From: Symbiodinium natans
Lineage: Eukaryota; Sar; Dinophyceae; Suessiales; Symbiodiniaceae
Reading direction: 5' to 3'
DNA length: 60,000 bases
Assembly: GCA_905221605.1 (NCBI GenBank)
Contig: CAJNDS010002196.1
Coordinates: 134,001 to 194,000, forward strand
The notes under the pieces are model-generated. The model was given only the letters and a program-made list of their open reading frames with translations, was not told the origin of the DNA and searched no databases. Positions 29,268-40,043 of this stretch are shown one piece after another; within the stretch, counting starts at the first letter, position 1; each line of letters starts with the position of its first letter. The position numbers and the translations under genes are program-made.

Positions 29268-29800
29268 AGAGGAAATCCAAAGAAAATAGAGGTTTTCCTG
29301 TTCAAATCCAAAGAAAATAGAGGTTTTCCTATGAAAATCCAAAGAGAAGAGGTTTTCCTGTTAACATCCAGAGAAAATAGCGGTTTTCCCATCAAAATCC
29401 GAAGAGAATGGAGGTTTTCCTCTTGAAATCTAAAGAAATAGAGGTTTTCCGCATAGAGTACAAAGGAAATACAGGTTCTATTCTTAACATACAAAGGGAA
29501 TGCGGGTATTCCTATTCAAATACCAAGGAAACTTAGGGTTTTGTCCGTGAAAGGTAGGATTTTACCATGTTAAAAGTGAAAGGAGATAGAGGTTATCCAT
29601 AGAAGGCGGGGAAAGAGCGTTTGCCTATGCAATACACAAGAAACTAGAGGTTGTACTACCAACAGAAACAGAAAGAGTTTTCCAAACAAAAGGAAAAGAG
29701 CTTTAAAATCGAAGGACACATAATTAGGGCTTCTAAACCAGAGAGACGCATAGAGGTTTGCTGTAGTTACGTAACAAATATAGGGTTTACTTTGTTGGAC
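29268..29800. repeat. 31-bp satellite, decaying to the right
   Basis: Nine or more clear copies of AAATCCAAAGAAAATAGAGG followed by TTTTCCTNTTC (29268-29560), continuing as diverged copies to about 29800. Conservation falls steadily from left to right. Confidence 0.9.
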
Positions 29801-29824
29801 TTGCACGAACGAACGGCATGTATG

Positions 29825-30292
29825 TATATGCTTTGAAGACAGCTTGCGCGGCTTTTAACAAAGGAGGGGATTGGGAGGGAGCGCAGCCACCCCCCCCCCC
29901 CCCATTTGCAAAACACGATTCTCGCATGATGGGTTTTCAAAATGTATGAATAAAGCGGGGAGGTTGGGTGGGGGGGGGGGGGCGAGGCCCCCAAATTTGC
30001 AAACACGATTCTGGCATGATGGATTTGCAACATTTTAATGTATGCATATGGCATATGCTTTGAAGCAAGCTTGCTTGGCTCAAAAAAAACGGGGGGGTTG
30101 GGGGGGGGGGAGCCCCCCCATTTGCAAACACGATGCTCGCATGATGGGTTGCCGAAAATGTATGCATATGCGTTGAAGCAAGCTTGCGCGGCTAAAAATA
30201 AAGCAGGGTTGGGGAGCCCCCCCCCCCCGCATTTTGCAAACACGACTTTCGCATGATGGATTTCCAACAATGTATGCACATGCTTTGAAACA
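29825..30292. repeat. 91-125-bp tandem repeat with poly-G/C spacers
   Basis: Four copies, each carrying TTTGCAAACACGATTCTCGC and ATGATGG, then ATGTATGCATATG, CTTTGAAGCAAGCTTGC and a long homopolymer G or C run of different length. Anchors lie near 29904, 29995, 30120 and 30232. Confidence 0.92.
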
Positions 30293-30293
30293 A

Positions 30294-30781
30294 ACTCGTG
30301 CGTACTCGTGCGTACTCGTGCGCAGTCGGGGGTACTCGGGCGTACTCGAGCGTACTCGGGCGTACTCGGGCGTACTCGGCGTACTCGGGCGTACTCGGGC
30401 GTACTCGGGCGTACTCGTGCGTACTCGTGCGTACTCGTGCGTACTCGTGCGTACTCGGGCGTACTCGTGCGTACTCGTGCGTACTCGGGCGTACTCGTGC
30501 GTACTCGGGCGTACTCGTGCGTACTCGTGCGTACTCGTGCGTACTCGGGCGTACTCGGGCGTACTCGGCGTACTCGTACTCGGGCGTACTCGTGCGTACT
30601 CGGGCGTACTCGTGCGTACTCGTGCGTACTCGTGCGTACTCGGGCGTACTCGGGCGTACTCGGGCGTACTCGTGCGTACTCGGGCGTACTCGTGCATACT
30701 CGGGCGTACTCGTGCGTACTCGGGCGTACTCGTGCGTACTCGGGCGTACTCGTGCGTACTCGGGCGTACTCGTGCGTACTC
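30294..30781. repeat. GTACTCG(G/T)GC decamer satellite
   Basis: About 49 tandem 10-bp units that differ only at one position (CGGGC or CGTGC), with rare 1-5 bp deletions. From 30661 to 30780 the two variants alternate strictly, so the local unit is 20 bp. All six frames are open across it; none is a credible gene. Confidence 0.97.
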
Positions 30782-30854
30782 CGACGCGGTCGCCCATCCC
30801 TGCCGCAATGTGGACATCGACCCTCCCCAGCTGTCCCAAACAGATCGCCATCAC

Positions 30855-32250
30855 ATGGGAGCAAAGCGGCTCAGTAAGTAAGTCCCGCAGCATCTCAATG
30901 GCAGTCTTATCCAAGTCATGCACCTTAGCATGAGTCTCGAAGCTAGTCGCCTCGCCGCACAGAGCTTCAGGCTACCCAGGTGAGGCATAGTAAAAAGAAT
31001 CGAAGAGCTTTGCTAGTTGCAGTGGGCCGTTCAGATGAGGCACGCTGCCAAAGGGCAGCACAATCACGTCCACTGGATTTCCAGCCTCCTCTTCTTGCAA
31101 GCGTTTGTTCTCGACCTAGACGAAAGTGCCGAAAACAGCGCAAAGTGCAACTTGCTGCTGCAAGTGTACAGAACGTGCCAGCAAATCCAGCCGCTTAGGG
31201 AGGACGGACGCACAGAACCGTGCAGACATGAAAGGAGGGCGCAAACTCCAGCATCAACTTGCTGTGGTGCAATGTAGCTGCATCACAGGGGCTTGTTATT
31301 CCTCAATAATGGCGCAGTGGGCTTGACAGACCAACCCAAAACTAAACAAGTTGTTACCCTCATGTACCCTCTGTATCCTCTGTAAACAAGCTTAACAAAC
31401 ATCTGCTAATCCTGCAGGTCATGTCAGGATACAGTTCCATGAGTGTGTTTTCGAAATCTTGTAGTGATAGTGCGCTCGACGCAATCTGGAGACATGCGGC
31501 ACGTGGAATGCACCAGATGCTATCACTGCCCAGAACACAACACATTCGATAGCCCTGTTGCAACATTAGTTTAATATAAAAACAGTCGCCTCTTCCATGA
31601 AGTGGTCGGCACTCGCAAAGGACAAAGGCCCTCTGAACTCGATAACCAGAACGCCTGCAGACAGCAACGATGCAGCTAGGCCCGGGTGCCGGGTAACATA
31701 CTATAATTATTAATCATACCTTTATTATCCTTCTTATTACTATTATTGCTATTATGAAAAATCGAGCCTTGCCTGGGTAGGTGCGCCCTTCCGGCCAGAC
31801 CTCCTGGTCACGCCAAATGTTGCCCAAAGACTCGATGGAACCAAGTTTCACCACCCTGCGGGAAGGCACATCTGCAGAGAGCTGCCCGGTGGTATATTAC
31901 TACTATTCTTATTATAAGTATGATTAGTATTATTAGTATTATTAGTATTATTAGTATTATTAGTATTATTAGTATTATGAGTATTACTAGAATTATTCGT
32001 ATTTTTTAGTATTATTAGTATTATTAGTATTCTTAGTATTATTAGTCTTAAGTAGTATTATTATTAGTAATAATCAGATCATTATTATTCTTCTTATTGA
32101 GATTATTATTGGTATTTATTGAGAACTATATGTAGATATATGTTTGTACCCGTATGACGACAGAGTCGGGGAGGCGCCTGGGCACCGCAGCATCGTGGAC
32201 AATCATGAGCACGGAAACGAAGACGGCTAAGCCGATGCCCCACAGAACAC
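30855..32250 (-). CDS. Unrecognised spliced membrane-protein gene
   Basis: Exons supported by splice sites and phase: 32150-32250 (phase 0 out) reads LWGIGLAVFVSVLMIVHDAA, a transmembrane anchor, then RRLPDSVVIR; 31773-31881 continues LSADVPSRRVVKLGSIESLG and WRDQEVWPEGRTYP. Two further exons with matching phase, 31028-31115 (…NPVDVIVLPFGSVPHLN) and about 30855-30964 (LCGEATSFETHAKVHDLDKT), lie downstream; the link between the second and third is not established, and 31420-31565 may hold another. The likely topology is a single-pass anchor followed by a soluble domain. I do not recognise the family. The 5' exons are missing; the exon at 32250 starts directly beside a telomere-type array. Confidence 0.5.
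31914..32100. repeat. TATTATTAG nonamer microsatellite
   Basis: Imperfect TATTATTAG/TATTAG units lie in the intron between the two best-supported exons of the gene at 30855-32250. A smaller AT-rich tract lies at 31700-31760. Confidence 0.9.
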
Positions 32251-32254
32251 CTTC

Positions 32255-32349
32255 AGGGTTTAGGGTTTAGGGTTTAGGGTTTAGGGTTTAGGGTTTAGGG
32301 TTTAGGGTTTAGGGTTTAGGGTTTAGGGTTTAGGGTTTAGGGTTTAGGG
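32255..32349. repeat. Telomere-type array abutting a 3' splice site
   Basis: Thirteen TTTAGGG units. On the sense strand of the gene to the left, the CCCTAAA run ends as CCCTGAAG and the exon begins immediately after (32250). Confidence 0.9.
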
Positions 32350-32538
32350 CACAGGGTGTAACGATCTGGATGGAACAAACGCAAGAAAAACCACAAAGAG
32401 CTGGTGTGAAGCAGTTGCCTTTGAAGATTGTGAAAAGAAAGGCGATCCACCAAACAATAAAGTCTCGCTTCATACCACCCCGATGGTATGGCCTTGGTGC
32501 AACCCTGGCAGCATACACAAAAGCCTACTGAGGCATAG

Positions 32539-32649
32539 TTGGGATGTTCCCCTTTATATTAGCACTTTTAGCAGTCCGTTTTAAGGATGATCGTACCCCC
32601 AATAAAAATCACCCGTAAGGACTGCTAGTATAAGGGGGGAGCATCCCAA
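32539..32649. mobile_element. TTGGGATGTTCCCC foldback family, copy 3
   Basis: A 111-bp element with ends TTGGGATGTTCCCCTTTATA and TATAAGGGGGGAGCATCCCAA and inner inverted GCAGTCC/GGACTGC. It is the third copy of the family at 19821 and 19996, placed between two telomere-type arrays. Confidence 0.87.
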
Positions 32650-32652
32650 ATA

Positions 32653-33140
32653 ATGTTTAGGGTTCAGAGTTTAGGGTTTAGGGTTTAGGGTTTAGGGTTT
32701 AGGGTTTAGGGTTTAGGGTTTAGGGTTTAGGGTTTAGGGTTTAGGGTTTAGGGTTTAGGGTTTAGGGTTTAGGGTTTAGGGCGACAACGAGGCATCCTAA
32801 CACTCCAAGTCGCTTCCATGAGCTCCAGAGTGTCTTGGGGGTGTGCAGGTCCACCAGTTGCCAGGTCGAGCGCAGGATGATTGCTGCCAGCGTCGCCTTT
32901 GGAGCACCCTAGCTTAGGGTTTGGGGTTTAGGGTTTAGGGTTTAGGGTCTAGGGTTTAGGGTTTAGGGTTTAGGGTTTAGGGTTTAGGGTTTAGGGTTTA
33001 GGGTTTAGGGTTTAGGGTTTAGGGTTCAGGGTTTAGGGTTTAGGGTTCAGGGTTGTTTTTGCCACCCGCCTAGCTGATGCAGAACATCACACTGCAGGGG
33101 AGGGTTTAGGGGTTAGGGTTTAAGGTTTAGGGCTCAGGGT
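32653..33140. repeat. Telomere-type arrays with third copy of the cassette
   Basis: TTTAGGG arrays at 32653-32782 and 32912-33054, then TTTTTGCCACCCGCCTAGCTGA...ACACTGCAGGGG (33056-33101), a diverged copy of the 1147 and 1430 cassettes, then a short degenerate array to 33140. Confidence 0.9.
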
Positions 33141-34917
33141 TTGTGAAGCACTGCAAGTCCACTTGGCAGTTTCATGTCAAGATGCTTCCGCACCTGACTC
33201 GTTGGCATAAACAAAGCATTTTCACTACTGCATGTCCGATCCCACAGCCGGATGTCAATCAGTCTCTTGAGGTGTTGTCGGCTTTAGCATCCTTCCAAAA
33301 TCCCTACGCATACGTCCCAAGCTTGTTATGCATGCTGTGGTATTTTGACATCTCCTGGCGAAAGCTCCCACTGGCTGCGACAACGCTGAAAGCTGGCGTC
33401 GATTTGCCAGTTGTCATCTATATGCTGATGTGTGGCCCTGCAACGGCCGCATTCTCTCAACAAACCCTCGACCGTTACAACTTCTGAAAAGACGGCAGAA
33501 CAAGCTATGCCTGTGCATTCTGCAGAAGCTCTGCAGCTTTGTGGCTTTCGAAGCGGAACGTGGCTAGAAGACTGAACATGTTGAACAATCGAATCTACAT
33601 TGGACGCTACAACTGCATCCCTCACTCACTCACTCGCTCGCTCGCTCACACAGACACACCTGCGCACCCGCGCACGCGCACACACACGCGCAACACGCAC
33701 ACGCACACGCGCACATCATCTCGCCTCTCCCCCTTAACAATGACACCTCCACAGAGCATCCTGACAGCTTCTGTGCGGGAAACGTCTAGGCTGCTGCCCG
33801 AAGGGAGCATCTCTTCTATGGAATGCGGGAGTTGATTGTAATTTCAAGCCGACGAAAAGCCGAGGATACAGATTGAACCAATTTTGCGGATGTGAAAGGC
33901 GGGCAGCTTGTAAACAGGACAGCGACCTGATGCGACACAGTTTGCACCAAAGTTTCTTACATGCGGTATTTGGATGCGCAGTCAGGTCTACACCTTCCAA
34001 AAATGTGCACGAGACAACCAGCTACATAGCTAGGGCAGCTAGGGCATATCGGATGGTCAAAACTAAAGACTATGTTCTTGTGCACCCACACAGCACATGA
34101 CAGACTGCGCCTCGCCTTGGGAAGGTAATACAAGATGGGGGTCAGAAACTGCAAGCTCGTACCAACCACAACCAGCTTCATCAAGCCGCTCATCCTTAGA
34201 ATTCCGAGAGCAGCACCGACAAAAAACGGACGGCTGTTGGGAACTGAGAATGCCTGAGGAGCAAAAGCGGGGAGGTTGGCTAATCTTGATTGGGCTTGCC
34301 TTTAAGATACGGGGCGAGTGGCCATGGAACTTCCAAGTTTCACCGTCTACCTCGAAATTCTTTCGGGCCCTTTCGGGACACGGCCGCTTGGCCGCTTCCT
34401 TAGGGCCCTGAGTGGCCTGGGGACCAAATGGTGGGTTGACCGCGGGAGACCGAAATCAGAAGAAGCCCACCAGTCCTGAGGTCTTCGAGGGTACCCAAAG
34501 CCTTTTGCGAGGTTGCCTTCCCCATCCGATCCAGTAACTTCGTGCACATGATGGGCCGAAACAATTCGGAAACACGGCAAAGACCCTGTGATCGGCGGCT
34601 GGCCGGAAAGGCGTCGGTCCCAGAGTGAAAGGTTGCCCAGACACAGCTCATTGCGCCTGCAGACCTTCCATACACAATCCTGCTGGATGCTCCAAAACGC
34701 TGGGTTGAGCTCCAGCTGTTGACAATAGCTTGCCTCAGTTCCTACATGCCATCCCAAACGTACACAGACCGAATACCTGCTTCCACCTTCTTTCCATCTT
34801 GGCATTGCCGAACTTCAACCATGACTCTTACCCGACGACCTCTTCTCTCCGTCAACGTCTCCGATTCCGCTCGTCTTGCGCCAGAAGACTTCGTAGCTCA
34901 ACTCGGGGTTTCAGACC
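33141..34917. other. No gene recognised
   Basis: Open frames here show no conserved family. A CACACGCGCA-type tract lies at about 33645-33716. I could not trace the Helitron fragment leftward past about 34918. Confidence 0.55.
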
Positions 34918-35610
34918 ATCTTGGAATCGCAGCATTTCCTGGTCCATCCTGGGCCGCATCGATGCGATCTACGGCTCCATCGAGTGCCAGCAGAGCGGCG
35001 TGCTGCACGTGCACATGCAGGTCTTCGTCCAGTGCCTGCACCAGTTTCTGCCCCTGGCCAAGCTCGCAGAAGCCGGCTCGGAGCGCCTCCGCGTGCTCCT
35101 TCAGCGCTACGCCTCGTACACGCGTGAGGCGGACGGTCTACTGCGACCCGGCGGCATGGCGGGCGAAAACGAGATCGAGGCAGACTGGCCGGAGTACCGC
35201 TCCTCCACCTGGGCCCTGAGCCGCCCAAAGTATCAGAGCGACGAGGCGCTCGACGCGGACGCCTGGCGAGGGCGCTTCCTGGAGGAGGACGTGGAGGCTC
35301 TTCAGCAGCTCAAGCAGCACCACGTCCACCTTCCGTGTCCGAGTGCGCCGGACGGCCCGCGCCTGCCCCTGAAGCATTGCCGGGACCCGCGAGATCCCAC
35401 GCGCTGCAAGGCCGGCTTTCCCAGAGGAGCGGCGCAAATGACGGGGACCCCTTTGTTGATCTGCAAGGGTCTCGGAGAAGAGCTGGGCCTGCCCGTCAAA
35501 GGCAAGAAGAGCGCGCTGGGCACGCTCCACGGCCCCGTCAACGACCCGGACCTCAACGGAACGCACCCTGCGCTCCTGGCGGCCCTCCGAGCCCTGCTTT
35601 CGGTAAAATC
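34918..35610 (+). pseudogene. Helitron-type Rep (HUH) fragment
   Basis: The plus-strand frame reads ILGRIDAIYGSIECQQSG followed by VLHVHMQVFVQCLH, an HxH motif in the context seen in Helitron-like Rep/helicase proteins; downstream come a HVHLPC...C..CK.GFPR zinc-binding-like block and LNGTHPALLAALR, which ends abruptly. I know this segment as a recurrent dinoflagellate transposon protein. The 5' part of Rep and the whole helicase are absent. The frame extends upstream to 34730 without conserved sequence and downstream to 35656 into an unrelated repeat, so the ends are breakpoints. Function would be rolling-circle nicking; this copy cannot be autonomous. Confidence 0.7.
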
Positions 35611-35639
35611 CCCCTGCATTCTTACCGGTGACTGCTCCT

Positions 35640-35805
35640 CGGTACCGTGTCTCTGAGCGCTGCAAAATGCTGCGAGCCCTTCCTCCCCCTTCTGCCCGGA
35701 ACTTTGAGAAGGGCTTTGTTATAGCTTCCTTAGATCCACAAAGCACCGAATTCGCCCGGCCATGAGTCCAACTTTCCATGGCGCCGAACTTTGCCGAACT
35801 TTGGC
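35640..35805 (-). repeat. Dispersed repeat (FGAM-SWTHGRANSVLCG reading)
   Basis: On the minus strand this reads KFGAMESWTHGRANSVLCG then SKEAITKPFSKFRAE, a peptide I recall as recurring in many dinoflagellate gene models, which marks a dispersed element rather than a gene. It directly abuts the Helitron fragment. Confidence 0.5.
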
Positions 35806-36690
35806 AAACTTCCTTCGCTCCCCGGCTTTCGGTCGCAGCCGCCTTTGGACCACAGGTTTCTGGGGTTTTCCCGTCCATCATTCCTCTCCCCTCCATGTTT
35901 CCTCTTCCGCCAATGTCCCTTGCAGCCCCGGCAGCTCCTGGCGGAAACTCGTGAGAGTAAGAGCTAGGACCGGAACATCCTGGGAGATGACCTGCGAGCA
36001 AGTATACGCAAGGAAAGCCTGAGCGATACCAAAGGAGAAGAGTTCCCCAGAGGAGACTGACGGCGGCGGGGGTGATCGTGGACAACCCGACCGAGGCGAA
36101 ACCGGACATCATGGAAAAGCGAGACGAGACGAATCCTCCACTACGTAGCAAGGTTCAGGGTCATTGGAGTCATGCATGTCTCGAGGCCCACTGCCCTTTG
36201 ACGAGCAATCTTGAGACGATGAAGAGCCACGGCTGGAGCAAAGAAGGCAGACCCTGATGCAGCCGGGCTGGCAAATTCTCCAGCCCAGACAAAGCGTGTG
36301 TGCAGATTAGGCCATGTGAAGGGCCACCAACTTTGCGAGCACAGCCTTCAACAAACCAGGATATGCACAAGGCCACGGTGCATATTTGGATAGGGTGGAC
36401 TGGCCCCGTGTCCTGAATCTTCGACAACTGCACAGGGAGCCTGCCAGTGACTAACCCCTGCATGCCTGATGCCCCATAATCTCTCTTACCGGCTCAATGC
36501 TGTTCGAATTGCTGAGGATGGTCAACTTGTTGGGAGAGCTTGGCCGACAACAGGTTTGCCCTTGCCCGGGCCATTGGTAAACAAAGCGCTCCGCGCCCCG
36601 CACTCGGTAGAGCCGAATTTGCAGCCACCTAAAAGAAGTACAGTCTCGAAACGTCTTGATCTCACAAACATGCCTTCTAGTGCCAGGGCT

Positions 36691-39600
36691 CTGGGTTTTG
36701 ACTCCGACTTCGGAAGCCAGACTCGTTCTGCTCAGCGAGCCACTCGGCGTGAAAGAGCCATAGAATGATCCACACACCCCCGCCATGCCAAGGGCAAACA
36801 TTTCTTGACCTAAGCTTTCACTTTGGACGGTCGCACCGAACTTCGACAGGAAGCAGCTGGTACTTCCTGCTGGGGCCAAGACTGGCATCAATGTGGTAGC
36901 CGTGCTGGAGCGCCTGTTTCTTCGATGTTGCATATGTCGTAAGAAAAGAGGTGAGTGCCACCAGAAAGCCGCCCATGCAGAATTCCTGCAACACAGAACA
37001 CATCTGGGTGTACTCACGAGCCGCTGAAGACGTGAAGACAGCCACTAGTCCTTCAAGCGGAACTGCGTGTGAAGCATCGTTCTGAGTTCTCACCCATCCG
37101 AAACAATCTCTGGTTTGCTGCTCTGAAGCACTTCTGCTGGGCTGCACACTGTGAAGCAGGGTAGTCCCAGGCGGGCATGAAGCGCGGCAAACCGGGTGGA
37201 ATATCACCCACCACCGGCAACCTCTGTCCCATAGCAAGTATTGGAGGGTTTGCACAACACGAGTGCACCGAAACCAAGACATCCACAAGTCAAGCCTTGT
37301 TTCGCCGTCATCAAGGGAAGTGCAATAAGCGAAGATTATGCTGATGCCGACGAGGACTAGCTCCTTCATTTCCTTCTCAAAATCAACTTTGTGTATTTTC
37401 TGGTGGGCGTGGGCGGGCAGGGCAGTGCAGGTGCCTGTAATCATGGCTTAGCATCTAAAAAAAGATAACAGTGGCAACTGTGCCGACAGCGACCAGGCGA
37501 CAGATGCAATCTTCGCGGGGATCATCCAGCTTGGGTGAGGTCCAGGCTTCTTTAACTCATTGACCAAGTGCTTCTTAAGCCACATCAGCAACTGCAACAC
37601 CATCATCATCGCCTGAGCACTCTGCTGGCAGGTGCTCAGGTGCAAAGAAACTATGCAAGAAACAACAAAGAAAAAAGGAGAGTACGTAGAGCACGTTGAA
37701 CACGCTGAACCGGTTAGTCTTGACAGCTTTTCTGCTCGAAATTTGCTGAGAGACCAATCCCCAAACAGTTCCAAGGATGTGCGTTTCTGGCAGCGCACCA
37801 ATGATTGCGCTAACTTGGTTGGTGAAGCCTCGGATGGCTGGTCACAATACACAGCGCAAATACACGAGAACACTCACCATCACTCACCCTTGCTTGAGCT
37901 TCATGTCACCTTCCTCTTTGTAGCCTTCTGATATTGCTGAAGCTGCTTGCGAAGCCTGCTGAAGTAACCAGGCAACCAATTGCGTGTCGCATCTTCCTGA
38001 AGTGTATCAAGAAACGCCAACAAGAAAGAAACGTGCTCCAACCTCCCGAGGCCTGGTGGTCATCACTAGCGTATGTTGGCAACATCTGCTCATGCAAGTC
38101 TAGCCAGCCAGCAATTGCACACATGGAGGGAACACCACCAGATCTGAGACCAAGATTCATCAGGCCCAATAAGTTTCTCAGCTGGCCAACGAGGATGAGC
38201 ACCTCACCACTGCATGAAGTCAGATCAAGCCTGTGACTGAGATTTTGCCTAACATCTGCAGGTCGCGCTTTGCGTAGGCACCGGGCAGAACCGCCAGTGA
38301 CGAATCCACTGATCAGCGACTGAGACAGGAAACGAACTGCATAGGCCGCTTGGCAAAGTCCCATCGCAACCAACCAGCCTCACAAGTCAAAAAGCTGGTA
38401 TGGGGTGAGTTGGGGCTGGGTGAGTTAGCGTGGTGCGCTGAAGCCTCCGCTAATCAAAGCCAATAAAGAAGCCAATTCTGTCCGTTCATCTTCATCATGC
38501 CAGTACTGCAGCTGGTCCTTGGCGTGCGAACTTGCCTGAAGCCCTGAAGCCCTCGAACCAAACAACCTCTGCCCAGGGTCGGCCAGCAGAATAGCTGCAA
38601 TAGCACCTGCAGGGTGCGAGCGCAAAGTGCGAACCATACAAATATCCTGCAGCACCCGCCCCGCCAGATGAAATCGAGGCATGAGGCGACGTCCCAAGCA
38701 TTGCGTAGACAAACGGTGGCACGAAGGCACAATAAGGTCCTCAACTGCAATGACGACGGAAATGAGAAAACATCTGTGCAGCCCATGTTGAAGACGTGGG
38801 CCTTCCCTTCACCCTAGATGGACATGGGGGATGGGAAATGTTAACCGTTCATCCTAGCAGTCGGATGGGAATGAAAAAGGAGAAGGGAGGGACGAAACCT
38901 AGAGGAGGCGGAGATCATGATGATGATGATGATGATGATGATGAGGGCAACAGAACGATTAATCAAAAAAACACGTGGGTGAAAAATCCGAACCTTGTGC
39001 CGGGGCAGAAGCAAGCTGCAAGACATTCAAGAGAGGACTCTGAGGTTTCCACCCAGAGTCCCCTTGCCTGGGAAGCGCAGGATAAGTCTGGCGAGCTTCC
39101 AGGACCTCGAACGACGCACGCGGAGGCCAGCGGGTGAGCTTCCAAGAGCTTGACCCAAGCGGAGCCAGGAGGGTCGAGGAAGCCGCCAGGCGACAGGCAC
39201 CCAAGCATGGCGCGAGCGATTTTCACGCCGCAAAACCACGATTGGCTTTCATTGCCGTGGGCTCCCCTTCCACTCCCTTTCCCCTCTTCCCCCCCCCCTT
39301 TCCCACCCCTCCCACCCCATCGCAAAAAGTGTACAAGCAGCAAGGAAAAGTAGTAGCAACAGCAGTAGTAACAGCAGTATTAAGAGCAGCAGTAACAGTA
39401 GCAACAGTAACAGTAGTACAGCAGTACTTGTAGGAATAGTAGCACGAAAGGGGTGGGGGTGGACAGGGATTTGCCGCAGTTGTTGTTTTTTGAACCTCAG
39501 GTGCGAATCGCAGTGCTTGAGTTTCGTTGTGACTTGAGAATTCAACTAGATGGCCTTGAGCGAACCGGAAATGGCCACTGAAACTATGCCAGCACGAAAG

Positions 39601-40043
39601 CACCAACCAGTTCTTGGACTCGGCATTTCAAGCTGGCAGCAGCGCATGTGGCACGGGGGGGGTGTTGCGCAGTGACGCAGGGAACCGACCCACCTCTAGG
39701 AACATACGACAGAACGGAATCGAGTCCTTGAATAACCTTCGTGGTTGCAATGGCAGCATGGGCCAGCGTCTGCACCTTAAGTTCTGCAAAAATTAAACAC
39801 AGGTTCACATCAGGTCATGGCAAATGAGCACCCCACCAGGCAAATGAGGGCGATAGTGGCGCCACCAATAAAATCGTAGAAGAAGTCCTGGGCACGTGTG
39901 CTCGAACAACAACACCTGGGAAGTGTGTGCATATTCTTTTGCCTTAACATGCATACAATGTAACACGCTTGTCTCAAATGGGGCTCTCGTCGAAAATCAT
40001 AATGCGGCAGCCATCCGAGAACAGGAACTCGCGCGATTATGCC
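36691..40043 (-). CDS. SLC26/SulP-family anion transporter, multi-exon, incomplete
   Basis: Membrane exchanger or channel for sulfate, bicarbonate or similar anions. Exons in sense order: 39987-40043 (VPVLGWLPHYDFRR), 39837-39887 (FIGGATIALICL), 39727-39775 (VQTLAHAAIATTKVIQ), 38647-38739 (CAFVPPFVYAMLGTS), 38445-38606 (IAAILLAD...TELASLLALISG), 38287-38378 (VRFLSQSLISGFVTGG), about 38158-38202 (VLILVGQLRNLLGL), 37517-37612, 37296-37363 (ELVLVGISIIFAY), 37146-37221 (VVGDIPPGLP), 36883-36985 (FLTTYATSKKQALQHGY), 36691-36809 (QEMFALG...GSLSRTSLASE). Each junction keeps phase. Donors are GA, GC or GT; acceptors AG-G. At least one exon between 38158 and 37612 is unresolved. The terminal helices, the cytoplasmic STAS domain and the N terminus were not found. 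The reading covers the core and gate helices of the family. Confidence 0.88.
38915..39436. repeat. Microsatellites in a SulP intron
   Basis: A (GAT)n tract at 38915-38943 and degenerate AGCAGTAACAGTAG units at about 39350-39436 lie in the intron between exons 39727-39775 and 38647-38739. Confidence 0.9.

Noticed and set aside
28601-30781. CRISPR-like repeat arrays
   Set aside because: Units are contiguous without unique spacers, and the genome is eukaryotic.
29767-30864. Frames of 190-365 codons (RTSTPEYARV / YSCVLVRTRA)
   Set aside because: Decamer satellite open in all six frames; no start context or conserved sequence.
35138-36151. A 337-codon minus-strand frame
   Set aside because: It joins the antisense of the Helitron fragment to an unrelated dispersed repeat; no single protein is supported.
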